This document shows positions 42,757 to 53,792 of a stretch of DNA of 64,000 nucleotides, in pieces. A model generated the notes under the pieces. The model saw only the letters and a list, made by a program, of their open reading frames with translations, was not told where the DNA came from and did not search any database. The DNA is taken from the NCBI GenBank assembly GCA_029776255.1, contig JAKOTN010000023.1:60682-124681 (forward strand), in the 5' to 3' direction. Position numbers and translations under genes: made by a program. This DNA is from Pseudomonadota bacterium (lineage in GTDB: Bacteria > Pseudomonadota > Gammaproteobacteria > Burkholderiales > Rhodocyclaceae). Every line of letters begins with the position of its first letter. The stretch's first letter is position 1.

Positions 42757-44862
42757 CTACTTGACCCGCATGCCAGGTTGCGCGCCATCGTCCGGCGCGA
42801 GCAGGAAAATGCCGGGCGCTTTACCGGCCGGATCGGAGGCCGCGAGCACCATGCCTTCGGATAGACCGAATCTCATTTTGCGTGGCGCCAGATTGGCCAC
42901 CATCACCGTCAGTCGACCGACCAGCGTCGCTGGATCGTAAGTGGCCTTGATGCCGGCGAAAACCTGTCGTGTGCCGAGCGGGCCGAGATCGAGAGCCAGG
43001 CGCACCAGTTTGTCGGCGCCGTCGACAGGGGTCGCGTCGGTAATGCGCGCAATCCGCAGGTCTACGCGCATGAAATCGTCGATGCCGAGGGTTGGTTCGG
43101 CGCGGCCGCTGTCGACGGTTGACGTGTCGCCAGCGGTGGCAGGCGGTTTTTGCGCGGCGCTCTTCGGCGGTGGCGCGCTGTCGGGCGTGGCGAGCAGCGA
43201 CTCGCGGTTTGCTTCCAGCAGCGCATCGATCTGTTTCTTGTCCACGCGTGTCATCAGGTGTCGGTAATTCTCGATGAGGTGCCCGGCGGCGAGCAGTGTG
43301 CCGCCATCGTCCCAGTTCAAGGGTGGGATTTTGAGGAAGGCTTCCGCCTTCTTGCAAAGCGCCGGCAGGACGGGCTTGAGCAGCACGGCGAACAGCCTGA
43401 ACAAATTCAGCGCGTTGCTACAGGCGATCTGTAGTTCGTGTTCGCGGCCGGATTGACGGGCGAGTTCCCACGGCTTGACGCTATCGACGTATTGATTGGC
43501 CAGATCGGTGAGCGCCATGATTTCGCGGAGGGCCTTGCTGAATTCGCGGGCGTCGTAGTATTCGGCGATCAGTGCCCGACGTTCGCGAATGGCCTGAATC
43601 GCCGGCAGCGATTCGTCGCACGCCGCCAGACGGCCACCGAATTGCTTGCCGATGAAACCCGCGGAGCGACTGGCGATGTTGACGAACTTGCCGATCAGGT
43701 CCGAATTGACCCGGGCGACGAAATCGTCGAGATTGAGGTCGATATCCTCCATCGATGCCGACAACTTCGCGGCGTAGTAATAGCGCAGCCATTCCGGGTC
43801 CAGCCCTTGTTGGAGATAGCTCTCGGCGGTGATGAAAGTGCCGCGCGATTTCGACATCTTCGCGCCATCGACGGTCAGAAAACCGTGTGCGAAGACCTTG
43901 CTTGGCGTGCGGTAGCCGGCATGCTCGAGTTCGGCCGGCCAGAACAGCGCGTGAAAATAAAGAATGTCCTTGCCGATGAAGTGATACAGCTCGGCGGAGG
44001 AATCCGGTCGCCAGTAGGCGTCGAAATCCAGACCTTCCCGGGCGCAGAGATTCTTGAACGCTCCCATGTAGCCGATCGGCGCGTCCAGCCAGACGTAAAA
44101 ATACTTGCCCGGCGCGCCTGGGATTTCGAAGCCAAAGTAAGGCGCATCGCGGGAAATGTCCCAATCGGTGAGACGGTTGTCGACGTCGTCGCCGAGCCAT
44201 TCCCGTAGTTTGTTGGCGGCTTCGTGTTGCAGACGCCCTTCGCCTTGTGTCCAGCGGCGCAGGAAGGTTTGGCAACGCGGATCGGAAAGCTTGAAAAAAT
44301 AATGTTCCGACTGGCGGATTTCCGGTTTGGCTCCGGAAACCACCGAGTAGGGATTTTTCAGTTCGTTGGCGGTGTAGGCGGCACCGCAGTTTTCGCAATT
44401 GTCGCCATACTGATCGCGGGCGCCACATTTGGGACATTCGCCCTTGATGAAGCGGTCGGGCAGAAACATCTGCTTGAGCGGGTCGTAGTACTGCGCGATG
44501 ATCCGCGTCTCGATCAGCCCGGCCGCGCCAAGACGGGCGTAAATTTCGTTGGCGCAAGCGCGTGTTTCTTCGGAATGCGTGGTGTGGTAGTTGTCGAAAC
44601 CGACGTGAAAGCCGGCGAAGTCGCGGGCATGTTCGGCATGGACGCGCGCGATCAGCGCCTCCGGTGTCAGTCCTTCCTTCTCGGCGCGCAGCATCACCGG
44701 CGTGCCGTGGGTGTCGTCGGCGCAGACGTACCAGCATTCGTGGCCGCGCATCTTCTGGAAACGCACCCAGATGTCGGTCTGAATATATTCGACCAGATGA
44801 CCGAGGTGGATGGCGCCGTTCGCATACGGCAGGGCGGAGGTGACCAGAATCTGGCGTGTCAT
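42757..44862 (-). CDS. metG: Methionyl-tRNA synthetase
   Basis: A 701-residue class I synthetase: HLGH signature in [14 protein letters not shown], zinc knuckle [23 protein letters not shown] motif in [12 protein letters not shown], an anticodon-binding helical domain, then a Pro/Ala linker and a C-terminal tRNA-binding (Trbp111-like) domain from about residue 600 ([20 protein letters not shown]). Confidence 0.97.
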   Translation of the reverse strand: MTRQILVTSALPYANGAIHLGHLVEYIQTDIWVRFQKMRGHECWYVCADDTHGTPVMLRAEKEGLTPEALIARVHAEHARDFAGFHVGFDNYHTTHSEETRACANEIYARLGAAGLIETRIIAQYYDPLKQMFLPDRFIKGECPKCGARDQYGDNCENCGAAYTANELKNPYSVVSGAKPEIRQSEHYFFKLSDPRCQTFLRRWTQGEGRLQHEAANKLREWLGDDVDNRLTDWDISRDAPYFGFEIPGAPGKYFYVWLDAPIGYMGAFKNLCAREGLDFDAYWRPDSSAELYHFIGKDILYFHALFWPAELEHAGYRTPSKVFAHGFLTVDGAKMSKSRGTFITAESYLQQGLDPEWLRYYYAAKLSASMEDIDLNLDDFVARVNSDLIGKFVNIASRSAGFIGKQFGGRLAACDESLPAIQAIRERRALIAEYYDAREFSKALREIMALTDLANQYVDSVKPWELARQSGREHELQIACSNALNLFRLFAVLLKPVLPALCKKAEAFLKIPPLNWDDGGTLLAAGHLIENYRHLMTRVDKKQIDALLEANRESLLATPDSAPPPKSAAQKPPATAGDTSTVDSGRAEPTLGIDDFMRVDLRIARITDATPVDGADKLVRLALDLGPLGTRQVFAGIKATYDPATLVGRLTVMVANLAPRKMRFGLSEGMVLAASDPAGKAPGIFLLAPDDGAQPGMRVK

Positions 44863-44956
44863 TGGTGTCAGCGCAATCCGAACAAAGAGAAGATTCTACC
44901 AAAGCACCGTCGTGAGGCGGGAATGACCCGCCGTGGCGCGTGCGGACCGGCGGATG

Positions 44957-45853
44957 CTAAATTTCAAATACCGGCACGCGATGGCACCAGCGATCCTTGT
45001 ATTCGCGGTCTGCACGGCCGAAGGAATAGCGCAAGGGCTTGCCGATGGCGCGGGCGGCCGACCAGGCCGCCTGGGTGTTGACGAAGCTCAGGACACTTCC
45101 CGGACTCAGTGGCTGGTGTTGCGGGTCCACGCCGCCGTTGACATATTCGAGCGACACCCAGCCGGGCGCTTCGGCGCGATAAAGCAGTTGCATGGCGACT
45201 GGCTGTCCGTGACGGAGCAAGAGAGAGCCGGTCACGAACTCGCGCAACAGCGTCAGCACTTCGCACAAATGCGCCTTGCCGCGCGCCGGGAAACCCCAGC
45301 GGCGGGCGAACAAATCGCAGTAGATCGCCGCCTGCTCCGACGGCTGGAACTCGGACAGGGGATGGATGCTCCCGCCCGCCTCCTCGAACAAGCGCAACTC
45401 GCGCCGCTGGTTGTAGCGGAATTTGGGGCTGTAGTTCTCCGGCGCCCGTGCCATGGCGAGGCTTTCGGCCTGTTGCCTCGCGCCATCGATCTCTTGGACG
45501 TTGATCGCCGAGAGATAGCGCATCCGCACGCGTACCGGCACACGGAACCCGGTGGCGATTGGCAAGATCACTTCGGCGTTGCCCAGATCGAACAAGCCAT
45601 GGCGACGGCGCTGTTTCAGCACCGTTTTCGCCAGTGCCAGATGGCCGTCCCAGCAGGGAATCGCCGCTTGTACGTGGCCACCGTCAAGCCAGCCAAGATA
45701 GCGAACCGGAATTTCCGCCAGCCCGCTCAGGCGCTCGACCACCCGCGGGTGGGTGACGAAACTGCCGCCAAAGCGCTGCCATGCGGCCGCGTAGCTCGTT
45801 GCGTCGATCTCGGTCCAGCCGCGTTCGCGCCAGTAACGAAAGAGGTTCAGCAT
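44957..45853 (-). CDS. Mig-14-family protein (FemAB/GNAT-like fold)
   Basis: A 298-residue protein with WRERGWTEIDATSYAAAWQR, VVERLSGLAEIPVRYLGWLD, FRYNQRRELRLFEEAGGSIH and LEYVNGGVDPQHQPLSPGSV. These recall the Mig-14 family, linked in Salmonella and Pseudomonas to resistance to antimicrobial peptides, which has an acyltransferase-like fold. The ATG at 45853 lies 32 bases after the hisD stop. The long in-frame extension upstream lies antisense-free inside hisD and is not used. Confidence 0.7.
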   Translation of the reverse strand: MLNLFRYWRERGWTEIDATSYAAAWQRFGGSFVTHPRVVERLSGLAEIPVRYLGWLDGGHVQAAIPCWDGHLALAKTVLKQRRRHGLFDLGNAEVILPIATGFRVPVRVRMRYLSAINVQEIDGARQQAESLAMARAPENYSPKFRYNQRRELRLFEEAGGSIHPLSEFQPSEQAAIYCDLFARRWGFPARGKAHLCEVLTLLREFVTGSLLLRHGQPVAMQLLYRAEAPGWVSLEYVNGGVDPQHQPLSPGSVLSFVNTQAAWSAARAIGKPLRYSFGRADREYKDRWCHRVPVFEI

Positions 45854-45885
45854 GCGGGAGTCGCGGTTGCCGCCAGCACGCGACG

Positions 45886-47199
45886 TCAGTCTTCGAGGCG
45901 GTACTCGGCGGAACGGGCGTGCGCCGGCAGCCCTTCCCCCTTGGCCAGAATGGCGGCAACGCGTCCCAGCGTGTTGGCCCCGGCTGGCGAGACGCGAATC
46001 AGGCTGCTGCGCTTCTGGAAGTCGTACACTCCGAGCGGCGACGAGAAACGGGCGCTTCCCGAGGTCGGCAGCACGTGGTTGGGTCCCGCACAGTAGTCGC
46101 CAAGCGATTCCGAGGAATAGCGGCCGATGAAAATCGCGCCGGCGTGGCGGATTCGCGTCACCCAGGCGTCGGCGTCGGCCACGGACAATTCGAGGTGCTC
46201 GGGCGCGATGCGGTTGGCGATTGCGCAGGCGTCGTCGAGATCGCGCACCTGAATCAGCGCGCCGCGGTTTTCCAACGCGGCGCTTATCACCGCCCGACGC
46301 GGCATTTCCGGCAGCAGGGTGTCGATGGCCTGGGCCACGCGGTCGAGATAGGCGGCGTCCGGGCAGAGCAGGATCGACTGCGCCAGTTCGTCGTGCTCGG
46401 CTTGCGAGAATAGATCCATCGCCACCCAGTCGGGATTGGTCTGGCCATCGCAGATGATCAGGATCTCGGACGGGCCGGCGACCATGTCGATGCCGACAAT
46501 GCCATAAACGCGGCGTTTGGCGGCGGCAACATAGGCGTTGCCGGGTCCGACGATCTTGTCCACCTTCGGTACCGTTTGTGTTCCATAGGCCAGCGCACCG
46601 ATCGCCTGTGCGCCGCCGAGGGTGAACACGCGGTCGACGCCGGCCAGCGCCGCTGCCGCCAGCACCAGCGGATTCCGTTCGCCGTTCGGCGTGGGCACGA
46701 CCATGATCAGTTCCCGGACGCCGGCAACCCGCGCCGGAATCGCGTTCATCAATACCGAGGAAGGGTACGAGGCCTTGCCGCCGGGAACGTAGAGGCCGAC
46801 ACGGTCCAGAGGCGTGACTTTCTGGCCCAGCATCGTGCCACGCATATCGGCGGCATCGTCCTCGTATTGCCAACTGGACTGACGTTGCCGCTGGTGATAA
46901 TCGCGGACCCGCGCGGCCGCGGTTTCGAGTGCCACGCGCTGTGGCGGCGGCAGGTCGGCCAAGGCTTGCCGCAAGACCCGTGGCGGTATTTCCAGCGCCG
47001 TCATGGCCTCGACCGTCAGACGATCGAAGCGCCGGGTGTAGTCGACCAGCGCCTCGTCGCCGCGCGCCCTGACGTCGGCCAGAATGGCGGCGACCGTTTT
47101 GTCGACGGTGTCATCCTGGGTGGCTTCGAAGGCGAGCAACGCATCGAGGCGGGCGTTGAAATCGGCGTCGCCGCTGTTCATGCGCGTGATGGCGATCAT
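45886..47199 (-). CDS. hisD: Histidinol dehydrogenase
   Basis: A 437-residue Zn enzyme catalysing the last two steps of histidine synthesis. [75 protein letters not shown] and [12 protein letters not shown] are the family landmarks. The ATG overlaps the hisG stop. Confidence 0.97.
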   Translation of the reverse strand: MIAITRMNSGDADFNARLDALLAFEATQDDTVDKTVAAILADVRARGDEALVDYTRRFDRLTVEAMTALEIPPRVLRQALADLPPPQRVALETAAARVRDYHQRQRQSSWQYEDDAADMRGTMLGQKVTPLDRVGLYVPGGKASYPSSVLMNAIPARVAGVRELIMVVPTPNGERNPLVLAAAALAGVDRVFTLGGAQAIGALAYGTQTVPKVDKIVGPGNAYVAAAKRRVYGIVGIDMVAGPSEILIICDGQTNPDWVAMDLFSQAEHDELAQSILLCPDAAYLDRVAQAIDTLLPEMPRRAVISAALENRGALIQVRDLDDACAIANRIAPEHLELSVADADAWVTRIRHAGAIFIGRYSSESLGDYCAGPNHVLPTSGSARFSSPLGVYDFQKRSSLIRVSPAGANTLGRVAAILAKGEGLPAHARSAEYRLED

Positions 47200-47840
47200 T
47201 TTTCTATCACTCCGGCAATGGCGTCGAGAATCGGGGCCAGCGTTTCGCGCTTGAGTTTGAGAGCGGCTTGATTGACGATCAGTCGCGAGGAGATGTCCAT
47301 GATGTGCTCGCAAGCCACCAGATTGTTGGCTTTCAAGGTGCTGCCGGTGGACACCAGATCGACGATGGCGTCCGCCAGACCCGCCAGCGGCGCCAATTCC
47401 ATCGAGCCGTAAAGCTTGATCAGGTCGACATGCACGCCCTTGGCGGCAAAGTGTTCGCGGGCAATGTTGACGTATTTGGTGGCGACCTTCAGGCGAGCGC
47501 CCTGGCGCACGGCATACGCATAGTCGAAGCCGGCGGGCACGGCGACCATCATTCGACATTTGGCGATTTGCAAGTCGATCGGCTGATAGAGACCGTCGCT
47601 ACCGTGTTCGAGCAGCACGTCCTTGCCGGCGACGCCGAGATCGGCGGCGCCGTATCGCACATACGTCGGCGCATCGGTGGCACGGACGATGACCACCCGC
47701 ACATCGTCGCGGCTGGTGGGAATGATCAGTCGACGCGAGGTTTCGGGGTCCTCGGTCGGCACAATGCCGGCGGCGGCCAGCAAGGGCATGGTTTCGTCGA
47801 AAATTCGGCCTTTGGACAAGGCGATGGTAATGCCGTTCAC
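47196..47840 (-). CDS. hisG: ATP phosphoribosyltransferase, short form
   Basis: A 214-residue HisG-S type enzyme with [40 protein letters not shown], and [20 protein letters not shown] binding PRPP. The short form lacks the C-terminal regulatory domain and needs HisZ, which is not in the window. It is the first gene of a hisG-hisD pair. Confidence 0.96.
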   Translation of the reverse strand: MNGITIALSKGRIFDETMPLLAAAGIVPTEDPETSRRLIIPTSRDDVRVVIVRATDAPTYVRYGAADLGVAGKDVLLEHGSDGLYQPIDLQIAKCRMMVAVPAGFDYAYAVRQGARLKVATKYVNIAREHFAAKGVHVDLIKLYGSMELAPLAGLADAIVDLVSTGSTLKANNLVACEHIMDISSRLIVNQAALKLKRETLAPILDAIAGVIEK

Positions 47841-47936
47841 GTAGGGCTTCCTGCGCGGGAAAGGGCGGATATTCTACCGCAGCATGGCAGCGAGACGTTC
47901 GCGGGCGCGGGGCGCGTGCCCGCAAGGCGAGCGGAG

Positions 47937-47956
47937 CCGGCGGCTTTCGCCGCCGG
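47937..47956 (-). terminator. GC hairpin with GAAA loop downstream of lldP
   Basis: On the minus strand ccggcggc-gaaa-gccgccgg is a perfect 8-bp stem closed by a GNRA-type tetraloop, 20 bases past the lldP stop. There is no T-tract, so Rho-independent termination is uncertain; it may also protect the mRNA 3' end. Confidence 0.45.
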
Positions 47957-47975
47957 TCCGGCGTTCTTCCGCGTG

Positions 47976-49616
47976 TTACGGAATCATCTGCGGCAACAGA
48001 TAAGCCTGGATCGTGGTAATCACGCCGACGATCACGCACAACAACAAGCTATGTTTGACGGTGAACCGGAACAGATCCGACTCGCGTCCGACCAGCCCCA
48101 CCGCCGCGCAGGCGACGGCGATCGACTGCGGCGAGATCATCTTGCCGGTGACACCGCCGGTGGTGTTGGCCGCCACCATCAGGGTGTCGGAAACACCGAT
48201 TTGCTGGGCGGTCGTGGCCTGCAAATTGCAGAACAAGGCGTTGGACGAGGTATCCGATCCTGTCAGGAAGACGCCAAGCCAGCCGAGGAACGGCGAGAAG
48301 AAGGGGAAGGCGACGCCCGTTCCCGCCAGCAACAGCGCCAATGTCGCCGACAGCCCGGAATAGTTGGCGATGAAAGCGAATGCCAACACCATGCCGATCG
48401 AAAATATCGGTTTCAACAACTCGGCGAAGGTCCCGACAAAAGTCTTGATCGCCTCGCCGGGTTTCATGCGCAGCATCACGACGGTAACGATCGAGGCAAA
48501 CAGAATGGCGGTGCCGGTGGCCGCCAGCCAGTTGAACGAATACGACGCCGCATAGGGGGTGGCGACCTTGACGATCGGCGGCATCTTGATCGTCAATTTG
48601 TCGAGCATCGGCACTGGCGTGGTGATCACCGTCCAGGCCAGATCGCCGCCCTTGGCGAACAGCGCCTTGAAGGGTTTCAGCGACCAGATGGTGACGAAGA
48701 CGGTCAGAATGGCGAAGGGTGACCATGCCTTAAGCACCTTGCCGAGCGAATGATTCTCTGTCTTGAGCGTCACCTCTTGGCCGGGAAAGCGGAAAATGCG
48801 CTTCGGTTTCCAGAACTTGAGGAAAATGGACAGCGAAATCAGGCTGACCAGGGCCGAGGTGATGTCCGGCAGTTCCGGGCCGATGAAGTTGGCGGTCAGG
48901 AACTGCGTCACGGCGAAGCTGACGCCGGTGACCAGGATCGCCGGCCAGGTCTCGCGCACCCCGCGCCAGCCGTCCATGATCAGGATGACCCACAGTGGAA
49001 CGAGGACCGAAAGCAAGGGCAATTGGCGCCCGGCCATCTGGCCGATCTTCATCGCCTCGATGCCGGTGACCTGCCCGGCGACGATGATGGGAATGCCCAT
49101 GGCCCCGAAAGCCACTGGCGCGGTGTTGGTGATCAGACACAAGCCGGCGGCGTAGAGCGGATTGAAGCCCAGTCCGACCAGCAAGGCGGCGGTAATCGCC
49201 ACCGGTGCGCCGAATCCGGCGGCACCTTCGAGGAAGGCGCCGAAGGCAAATCCCACCAACAGCATTTGCAGGCGCTGGTCTTCGGTCAGCGAGACCACCG
49301 AGGCACGAATGATGTCGAACTGCCCGGTCTTGACGGTGATTTTGTAGAGAAATACCGCCGTGACAATGATCCAGGCAATGGGCCATAAACCGTACAGAAA
49401 GCCGTAACCCACGGACGCCAGGGCCATGTCGACCGGCATGCCGTAAAAGAAAATCGCCACCAGCAGAGCCAGCGCAACGGTGATGGTTCCGGCGACGTGC
49501 CCTTTCAAACGTAGAACAGCGAGTGCCACAAAGAAAAATATGATCGGAATTGCGGCGATCAGCGATGACAACCAAAGGTTGCCCAGTGGGTCGTAGAGAT
49601 GCTGCCAAGTCTGCAT
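47976..49616 (-). CDS. lldP: L-lactate permease
   Basis: A 546-residue multi-TM transporter with the LctP pattern: [60 protein letters not shown] and [20 protein letters not shown]. It imports lactate (and glycolate) with protons. GGAG precedes the ATG. It sits 64 bases downstream of the lactate/glycolate-type dehydrogenase gene. Confidence 0.95.
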   Translation of the reverse strand: MQTWQHLYDPLGNLWLSSLIAAIPIIFFFVALAVLRLKGHVAGTITVALALLVAIFFYGMPVDMALASVGYGFLYGLWPIAWIIVTAVFLYKITVKTGQFDIIRASVVSLTEDQRLQMLLVGFAFGAFLEGAAGFGAPVAITAALLVGLGFNPLYAAGLCLITNTAPVAFGAMGIPIIVAGQVTGIEAMKIGQMAGRQLPLLSVLVPLWVILIMDGWRGVRETWPAILVTGVSFAVTQFLTANFIGPELPDITSALVSLISLSIFLKFWKPKRIFRFPGQEVTLKTENHSLGKVLKAWSPFAILTVFVTIWSLKPFKALFAKGGDLAWTVITTPVPMLDKLTIKMPPIVKVATPYAASYSFNWLAATGTAILFASIVTVVMLRMKPGEAIKTFVGTFAELLKPIFSIGMVLAFAFIANYSGLSATLALLLAGTGVAFPFFSPFLGWLGVFLTGSDTSSNALFCNLQATTAQQIGVSDTLMVAANTTGGVTGKMISPQSIAVACAAVGLVGRESDLFRFTVKHSLLLCVIVGVITTIQAYLLPQMIP

Positions 49617-49680
49617 GGTGGGTCTCCTTTGTTTTACGACTGAAAGCGGATGTGCTCCTTTGGTAATGGTCGTTCGTGGT

Positions 49681-52452
49681 TCAACACGCGCCAGCTTCTT
49701 CGCCGCGACTGCATTCCTCCAGCAGATAGGCGAGCGAACGATAGGTGCGGCCGGTTTCGGCGGTCAGGCCGATCTCACAGGTCCGGTTGCTGGAAATTCC
49801 ACAAGTACAGCTTGCGGGAAGCTCGTCGTGAATCTTGCGCAGGGCATGCCGGTTCAATTCCGGCACCACAAAACCGCGGTCGCCGGAAAAACCGCAGCAG
49901 TTCACGCCGGCCGGAATCAACACCTGTTCGACACAGGCGCGCACCACCTTTTGCAGTTTGGCGTCGGACCCTCTTTTGCGGACGCTGCAGTTGATGTGCA
50001 ACGCGATCGGGCCGGCCTGTTTGACCAATCGCAGCCGGGGTAGCAAGGCATCGTGAGCGAACTCGTGAAAATCGAATAGCGGCAAGCGTCCAGCCAGGAA
50101 TTCCTGCATGCGTGCGCTACAGGTGCTGGCATCCATGATGATCGGGTAGCGACCGTTTTCGCTGGCTTCACGAAGCGCGGCCTCGAGACGCGCGGCGCCG
50201 GCGTCGGCGTCTTCGGCCATGCCCTTGCTGGCGAGCATTTGGCCGCAACAGAGAGTGTCGAAGTCTTTCGGCAAGCGTGGCGCGTAGCCGGCACGGATCA
50301 GCAGCCGTTGCACGACCTCGCCGAGCTGCGCTTCTCCGGCGCTGCTCGGACCGAAGATCCGACCGCCGCAGGCCGGGAAATAGACCACCGGATCGCCGCT
50401 ACCCGCTTGCCTGCCGACAGCCTTGCCGGCGCGCGGCATGGCGGTTTTCCAGGCGCCGCCGGACAGCGTGCCCAATACGCGGTCGCCAACGACGGCATTC
50501 GCCAGATGGCCGAGTTGCAAGCCCAGGCGGGCGGTGCTGGCGACGGTGCCGAAATGTTCGCCGGTCCAGCGGCCGATGCGGCGCGCAAAGTCACTCTGGG
50601 CACGGCCTCGCAGACGACGGGTCAGGTCGCCGGTGTTGATTCCCACTGGACAGGCGGTCGAACACAATCCGCAGGCGGCGCAGGTGTCGAGGCCGAAATA
50701 AGGATAGGCGTCGCCTATTGCGCCGGGAGACTCGCCGGCGGCGGCGCGACGGGAGAGTTCCCGCCAACTGACGATACGCTGTCGCGGCGACAGGGTCAGT
50801 TGGTGCGAGGGACACAGAGGTTCGCAAAAGCCGCACTCGATACAGCGGTCGACGAGGTCCTCGGCGGCCGGCATGGGCTTGAGATGTTTCAGGTGCGCGG
50901 CCGGATCGTCGTTCAGAATCACGCCGGGATTGAGGCGATTGTCGGGATCGAACAGCGCCTTGATGCGATGCATCAGATCGGTGGCCTGCGCTCCCCATTC
51001 CATCCGGACAAAAGGCGCCATGTTGCGTCCGGTACCGTGCTCGGCCTTCAACGAGCCGTCGTACTTGTTGACCACCAGATCGCACACATCGTCCATGAAG
51101 TCGGCGTAGCGTCGCACTTCCGCCGCTTCCCCGAAATCCTGGGTGAACACGAAATGCAGATTGCCTTCCAGCGCGTGACCGAAAATGATCGCCTCGTGAT
51201 AGCCGTGGCGTTTGAATAGCGCTTGCAGGTCGAGGGTCGCCGCCGCCAGCGATTCGATCGGGAAAGCCACGTCCTCGATGATCACCGTGGTGCCGGTGCG
51301 GCGCATGGCGCCGACCGAAGGAAAGGTGCCCTTGCGGACTTTCCAGTACATCTCGCAGGTGGCCGGATCGGTGGAAAACACCATCGGCTCGACTGTCGCG
51401 ATGCCGGTCATGGTCGTCAGAACGCTGTCGATGTGCGCGTGCAAGCTGGCGGCATCGCCCGCGCGCACCTCGATCAGCAGCGCGGCAACCGTCTCTCCGA
51501 GCGCGCGAATGATCGCCGGCAAACCCGGCTTGTCTTCAACCGAGCGTAACGCCGCGCGGTCCAGAAGCTCGACGGCGGCAACCGGTTGTGGCTTCAGACG
51601 CACCACGGCCTGGCAGGCGGTTTCGATATCCGGGAAGAAAACCAGCGCGCTGGCCTTGTACGGATCGTCCACCACCGTGCGATAGGTGATGCGGGACATG
51701 AAACCCAGCGTGCCCTCGGAGCCAATCATCAAATGCGCCAGAATGTCGACCGGGTCGCTGTAATCGACCAGCGCGTTGAGGCTATAGCCAGTGGTGTTCT
51801 TGATTTTGAATTTGTGTTTGATCCGGCTGGCCAAGGAATCGTCGGCCCGGGTTTCCTCGCCGAGCCGCTGCAACGCATCGAGAAGGTCGCCATGACTCTG
51901 GCGAAATGCGCTGACGCTGTCCGGCTGCTCGGTATCGAGCACACTGCCGTCGGCCAGAATGACCCGCAACCCGATGAGCGTCCGGTAACTGTTCTGCGCC
52001 GTGCCGCAGCACATCCCGGACGCGTTGTTGGCCGCGATGCCGCCGATCTTGCAGGTGGCGATCGACGCCGGATCCGGACCGATCTTGCGCCCGACGTCCG
52101 CGAGACGACGATTGGCCTCGCCGCCGATCATTCCAGCTCCCAGCCGAACGCTCAGCGCGTCGACCCCAAGGTCGAACGTGGCGAAGCCTTCGCCGATCAA
52201 CAGCAGGATGCCGTCGGTCACCGCCTGTCCCGAAAGACTGGTGCCCGCGGCACGGAATGTCAGATGAACACCGTGCTGCCGCGCCACCGCCAGCACGTGC
52301 AGCACATCGGCTTCACTTTCCGCGACGACCACGACTTGCGGCACCAGCCGGTAAAAACTGGCGTCGGTACCCCAAGCCAGCCGGCGCAATTCATCGGTGA
52401 TGACGCGTTCGGCGGGCAGTTGCGCGCGAAGGGCAGAAATCAACAGACTCAT
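49681..52452 (-). CDS. FAD-linked oxidase fused to Fe-S domain (D-lactate dehydrogenase type)
   Basis: A 923-residue protein combining a GlcD/Dld-like FAD domain ([46 protein letters not shown]) with a GlcF-like C-terminal half. The latter has two ferredoxin-type clusters ([28 protein letters not shown]) and CCG motifs (LCCGQM; NCCGFSG). It would oxidise D-lactate to pyruvate and feed the quinone pool. ATG 52452 is chosen for the aggagg just upstream; upstream in-frame codons lie in the promoter. It forms an operon with lldP. Confidence 0.92.
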   Translation of the reverse strand: MSLLISALRAQLPAERVITDELRRLAWGTDASFYRLVPQVVVVAESEADVLHVLAVARQHGVHLTFRAAGTSLSGQAVTDGILLLIGEGFATFDLGVDALSVRLGAGMIGGEANRRLADVGRKIGPDPASIATCKIGGIAANNASGMCCGTAQNSYRTLIGLRVILADGSVLDTEQPDSVSAFRQSHGDLLDALQRLGEETRADDSLASRIKHKFKIKNTTGYSLNALVDYSDPVDILAHLMIGSEGTLGFMSRITYRTVVDDPYKASALVFFPDIETACQAVVRLKPQPVAAVELLDRAALRSVEDKPGLPAIIRALGETVAALLIEVRAGDAASLHAHIDSVLTTMTGIATVEPMVFSTDPATCEMYWKVRKGTFPSVGAMRRTGTTVIIEDVAFPIESLAAATLDLQALFKRHGYHEAIIFGHALEGNLHFVFTQDFGEAAEVRRYADFMDDVCDLVVNKYDGSLKAEHGTGRNMAPFVRMEWGAQATDLMHRIKALFDPDNRLNPGVILNDDPAAHLKHLKPMPAAEDLVDRCIECGFCEPLCPSHQLTLSPRQRIVSWRELSRRAAAGESPGAIGDAYPYFGLDTCAACGLCSTACPVGINTGDLTRRLRGRAQSDFARRIGRWTGEHFGTVASTARLGLQLGHLANAVVGDRVLGTLSGGAWKTAMPRAGKAVGRQAGSGDPVVYFPACGGRIFGPSSAGEAQLGEVVQRLLIRAGYAPRLPKDFDTLCCGQMLASKGMAEDADAGAARLEAALREASENGRYPIIMDASTCSARMQEFLAGRLPLFDFHEFAHDALLPRLRLVKQAGPIALHINCSVRKRGSDAKLQKVVRACVEQVLIPAGVNCCGFSGDRGFVVPELNRHALRKIHDELPASCTCGISSNRTCEIGLTAETGRTYRSLAYLLEECSRGEEAGAC

Positions 52453-52593
52453 CTTCGTTTCCTCCTCTGATGAACCGACGATGGGGAGGGCCTTGTCGTG
52501 TGGAGCCCTTTGAACGGCTTCCGCTATTTGCAATACATTGCACTTATCGAAAGTCGATGCCGCGTAGCGTAATCGGAGATAAAATCGCCTGGA

Positions 52594-52610
52594 AATTGGT
52601 AGTGCCAATT
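52594..52610. promoter_or_regulatory. GntR/FadR-type operator in lactate locus
   Basis: AATTGG-TAGTG-CCAATT is a perfect inverted repeat in the divergent region between the dehydrogenase and GntR genes, matching the TTGG/TTGGT-N3-ACCAA-like sites of PdhR/LldR regulators. It lies 45 bases before the regulator ATG, implying autoregulation and control of the operon. Confidence 0.7.
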
Positions 52611-52654
52611 ATTTTGGTTTGACCCGCCCTGAGAACCGCTTCCGAAGGATGGTC

Positions 52655-53353
52655 ATGATGGTGCGTAGCGTTGCAGAGCAAACACGGCTAGCGCTTGAAA
52701 TGCGTCTGCTGGATGGGTCCTGGCCCGTGGGAACGCGTCTGCCGTCGGAAAGAATTCTGGCCGAAAAGCTGGGTGTTTCCCGAAATTCGGTGCGTGAGGC
52801 GATTTTTTCCCTGAAGGACCGAGGGCTGCTGTTCAGCAAGCCCGGAAGCGGCGTATTCGTCAGTGATCGGCTTCAGGCGACAATTTCGTCGCCGTGGCGA
52901 CAACTGGTTGTCGCACACCCGGATCTGCGATGGGATACCCTGGAATTTCGCCGCGAGCTGGAAGGCGCCACGGCGTATTATGCCGCCTTACGTTCCAACC
53001 CCGACGATCTGGAGAGGATCGGAAAAATCATCGCTCGCCTGACCGACGCTTACGAAACAGGCGAGAAAAACGAGGAATACGGCGCCGATGCCGATTTTCA
53101 CCAGGCAATCGCTGAAGCGTCTCACAACAGCATGTTTCTTTACTTGCACTCGAGCATCATCCATATGCTGCGGGAGCACATCTTCCTCAATCTGATGGCC
53201 CTGGAGGATCCGTCCGGCGTGATCACCGCGCGCTTGCGGGAACAGCATCTCGGCGTTTGGGAATGTATCCGATCACATCAGCCGGACGCGGCGAGGAAAG
53301 CCATGCTGGCGCACATCGATTTCACGTGGTCGGAACTGGCGCGCCGGGAATAG
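52655..53353 (+). CDS. GntR-family (FadR subgroup) lactate regulator
   Basis: About 232 residues: an N-terminal winged helix (GTRLPSERILAEKLGVSRNS; VREAIFSLKDRGLL) and an FCD ligand-binding domain with ADFHQAIAEASHNSMFLYLH, including the conserved Asp and His metal ligands. The divergent position from the lactate genes suggests an LldR/PdhR-like role. ATG 52655 fits the gaagga site; TTG 52619 and ATG 52649 or 52658 are alternatives. Confidence 0.9.
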   Translation: MMVRSVAEQTRLALEMRLLDGSWPVGTRLPSERILAEKLGVSRNSVREAIFSLKDRGLLFSKPGSGVFVSDRLQATISSPWRQLVVAHPDLRWDTLEFRRELEGATAYYAALRSNPDDLERIGKIIARLTDAYETGEKNEEYGADADFHQAIAEASHNSMFLYLHSSIIHMLREHIFLNLMALEDPSGVITARLREQHLGVWECIRSHQPDAARKAMLAHIDFTWSELARRE

Positions 53354-53369
53354 AGGTGTTCGAAACGCC

Positions 53370-53546
53370 TCAGGGCAGATTGATGAATGTCGCCGGATCG
53401 GTAATCACGGGATGCGCCGGCGCCTGAAAACTGGCGAAAAGTCTTTTCCAGCCACGCCAGTTTCTTGACGCGGTGTTGCCCGAGGCGCGTTTGTTCCCAT
53501 GCGTTGTCCGGCGATCGTCGTGAATGGGTTGTTGGCGGGCGTACAT
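53370..53546 (-). CDS. Small hypothetical protein (58 residues)
   Basis: A short minus-strand frame starting MYARQQPIHDDRRTTHGNKR and ending ITDPATFINLP. It is Arg/Ser-rich and without known domain. AGGAG 8-9 bases before the ATG supports translation. Its end lies 16 bases from the regulator stop on the other strand. Existence is inferred from the start signal only. Confidence 0.4.
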   Translation of the reverse strand: MYARQQPIHDDRRTTHGNKRASGNTASRNWRGWKRLFASFQAPAHPVITDPATFINLP

Positions 53547-53792
53547 GATTCGATCTCCTGTGGTTCGAATGGTCGTTGCGATGTGAGGTGCTTCCTCAGG
53601 GTAGGCACCCGTCGCCAAGGCGACAAACGATCTATTTTCATGCGATGGCCAACAAAAACTCATCCGTGTGGTGTGCGCGGCACTGGGGTGAAATGCCGGG
53701 TTCTCGGCCACCGCCCAACGGCGCGCGCCACAAGTAACGTATCATCCCGCAGGCTTCTTGGACTTGTGGCCAATAACGGGGAGGCGTTCGTG
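53547..53792. other. Promoter region of the CNNM-type gene
   Basis: No gene beyond the small frame ending at 53546. An in-frame upstream reading of the downstream gene covers this stretch, but it contains no membrane-protein-like sequence and is not used. Confidence 0.4.

Noticed and set aside
44957..46873. 638-codon minus-strand frame upstream of the Mig-14-like gene
   Set aside because: The upper part overlaps hisD in another frame; only the segment from ATG 45853 matches a protein family.
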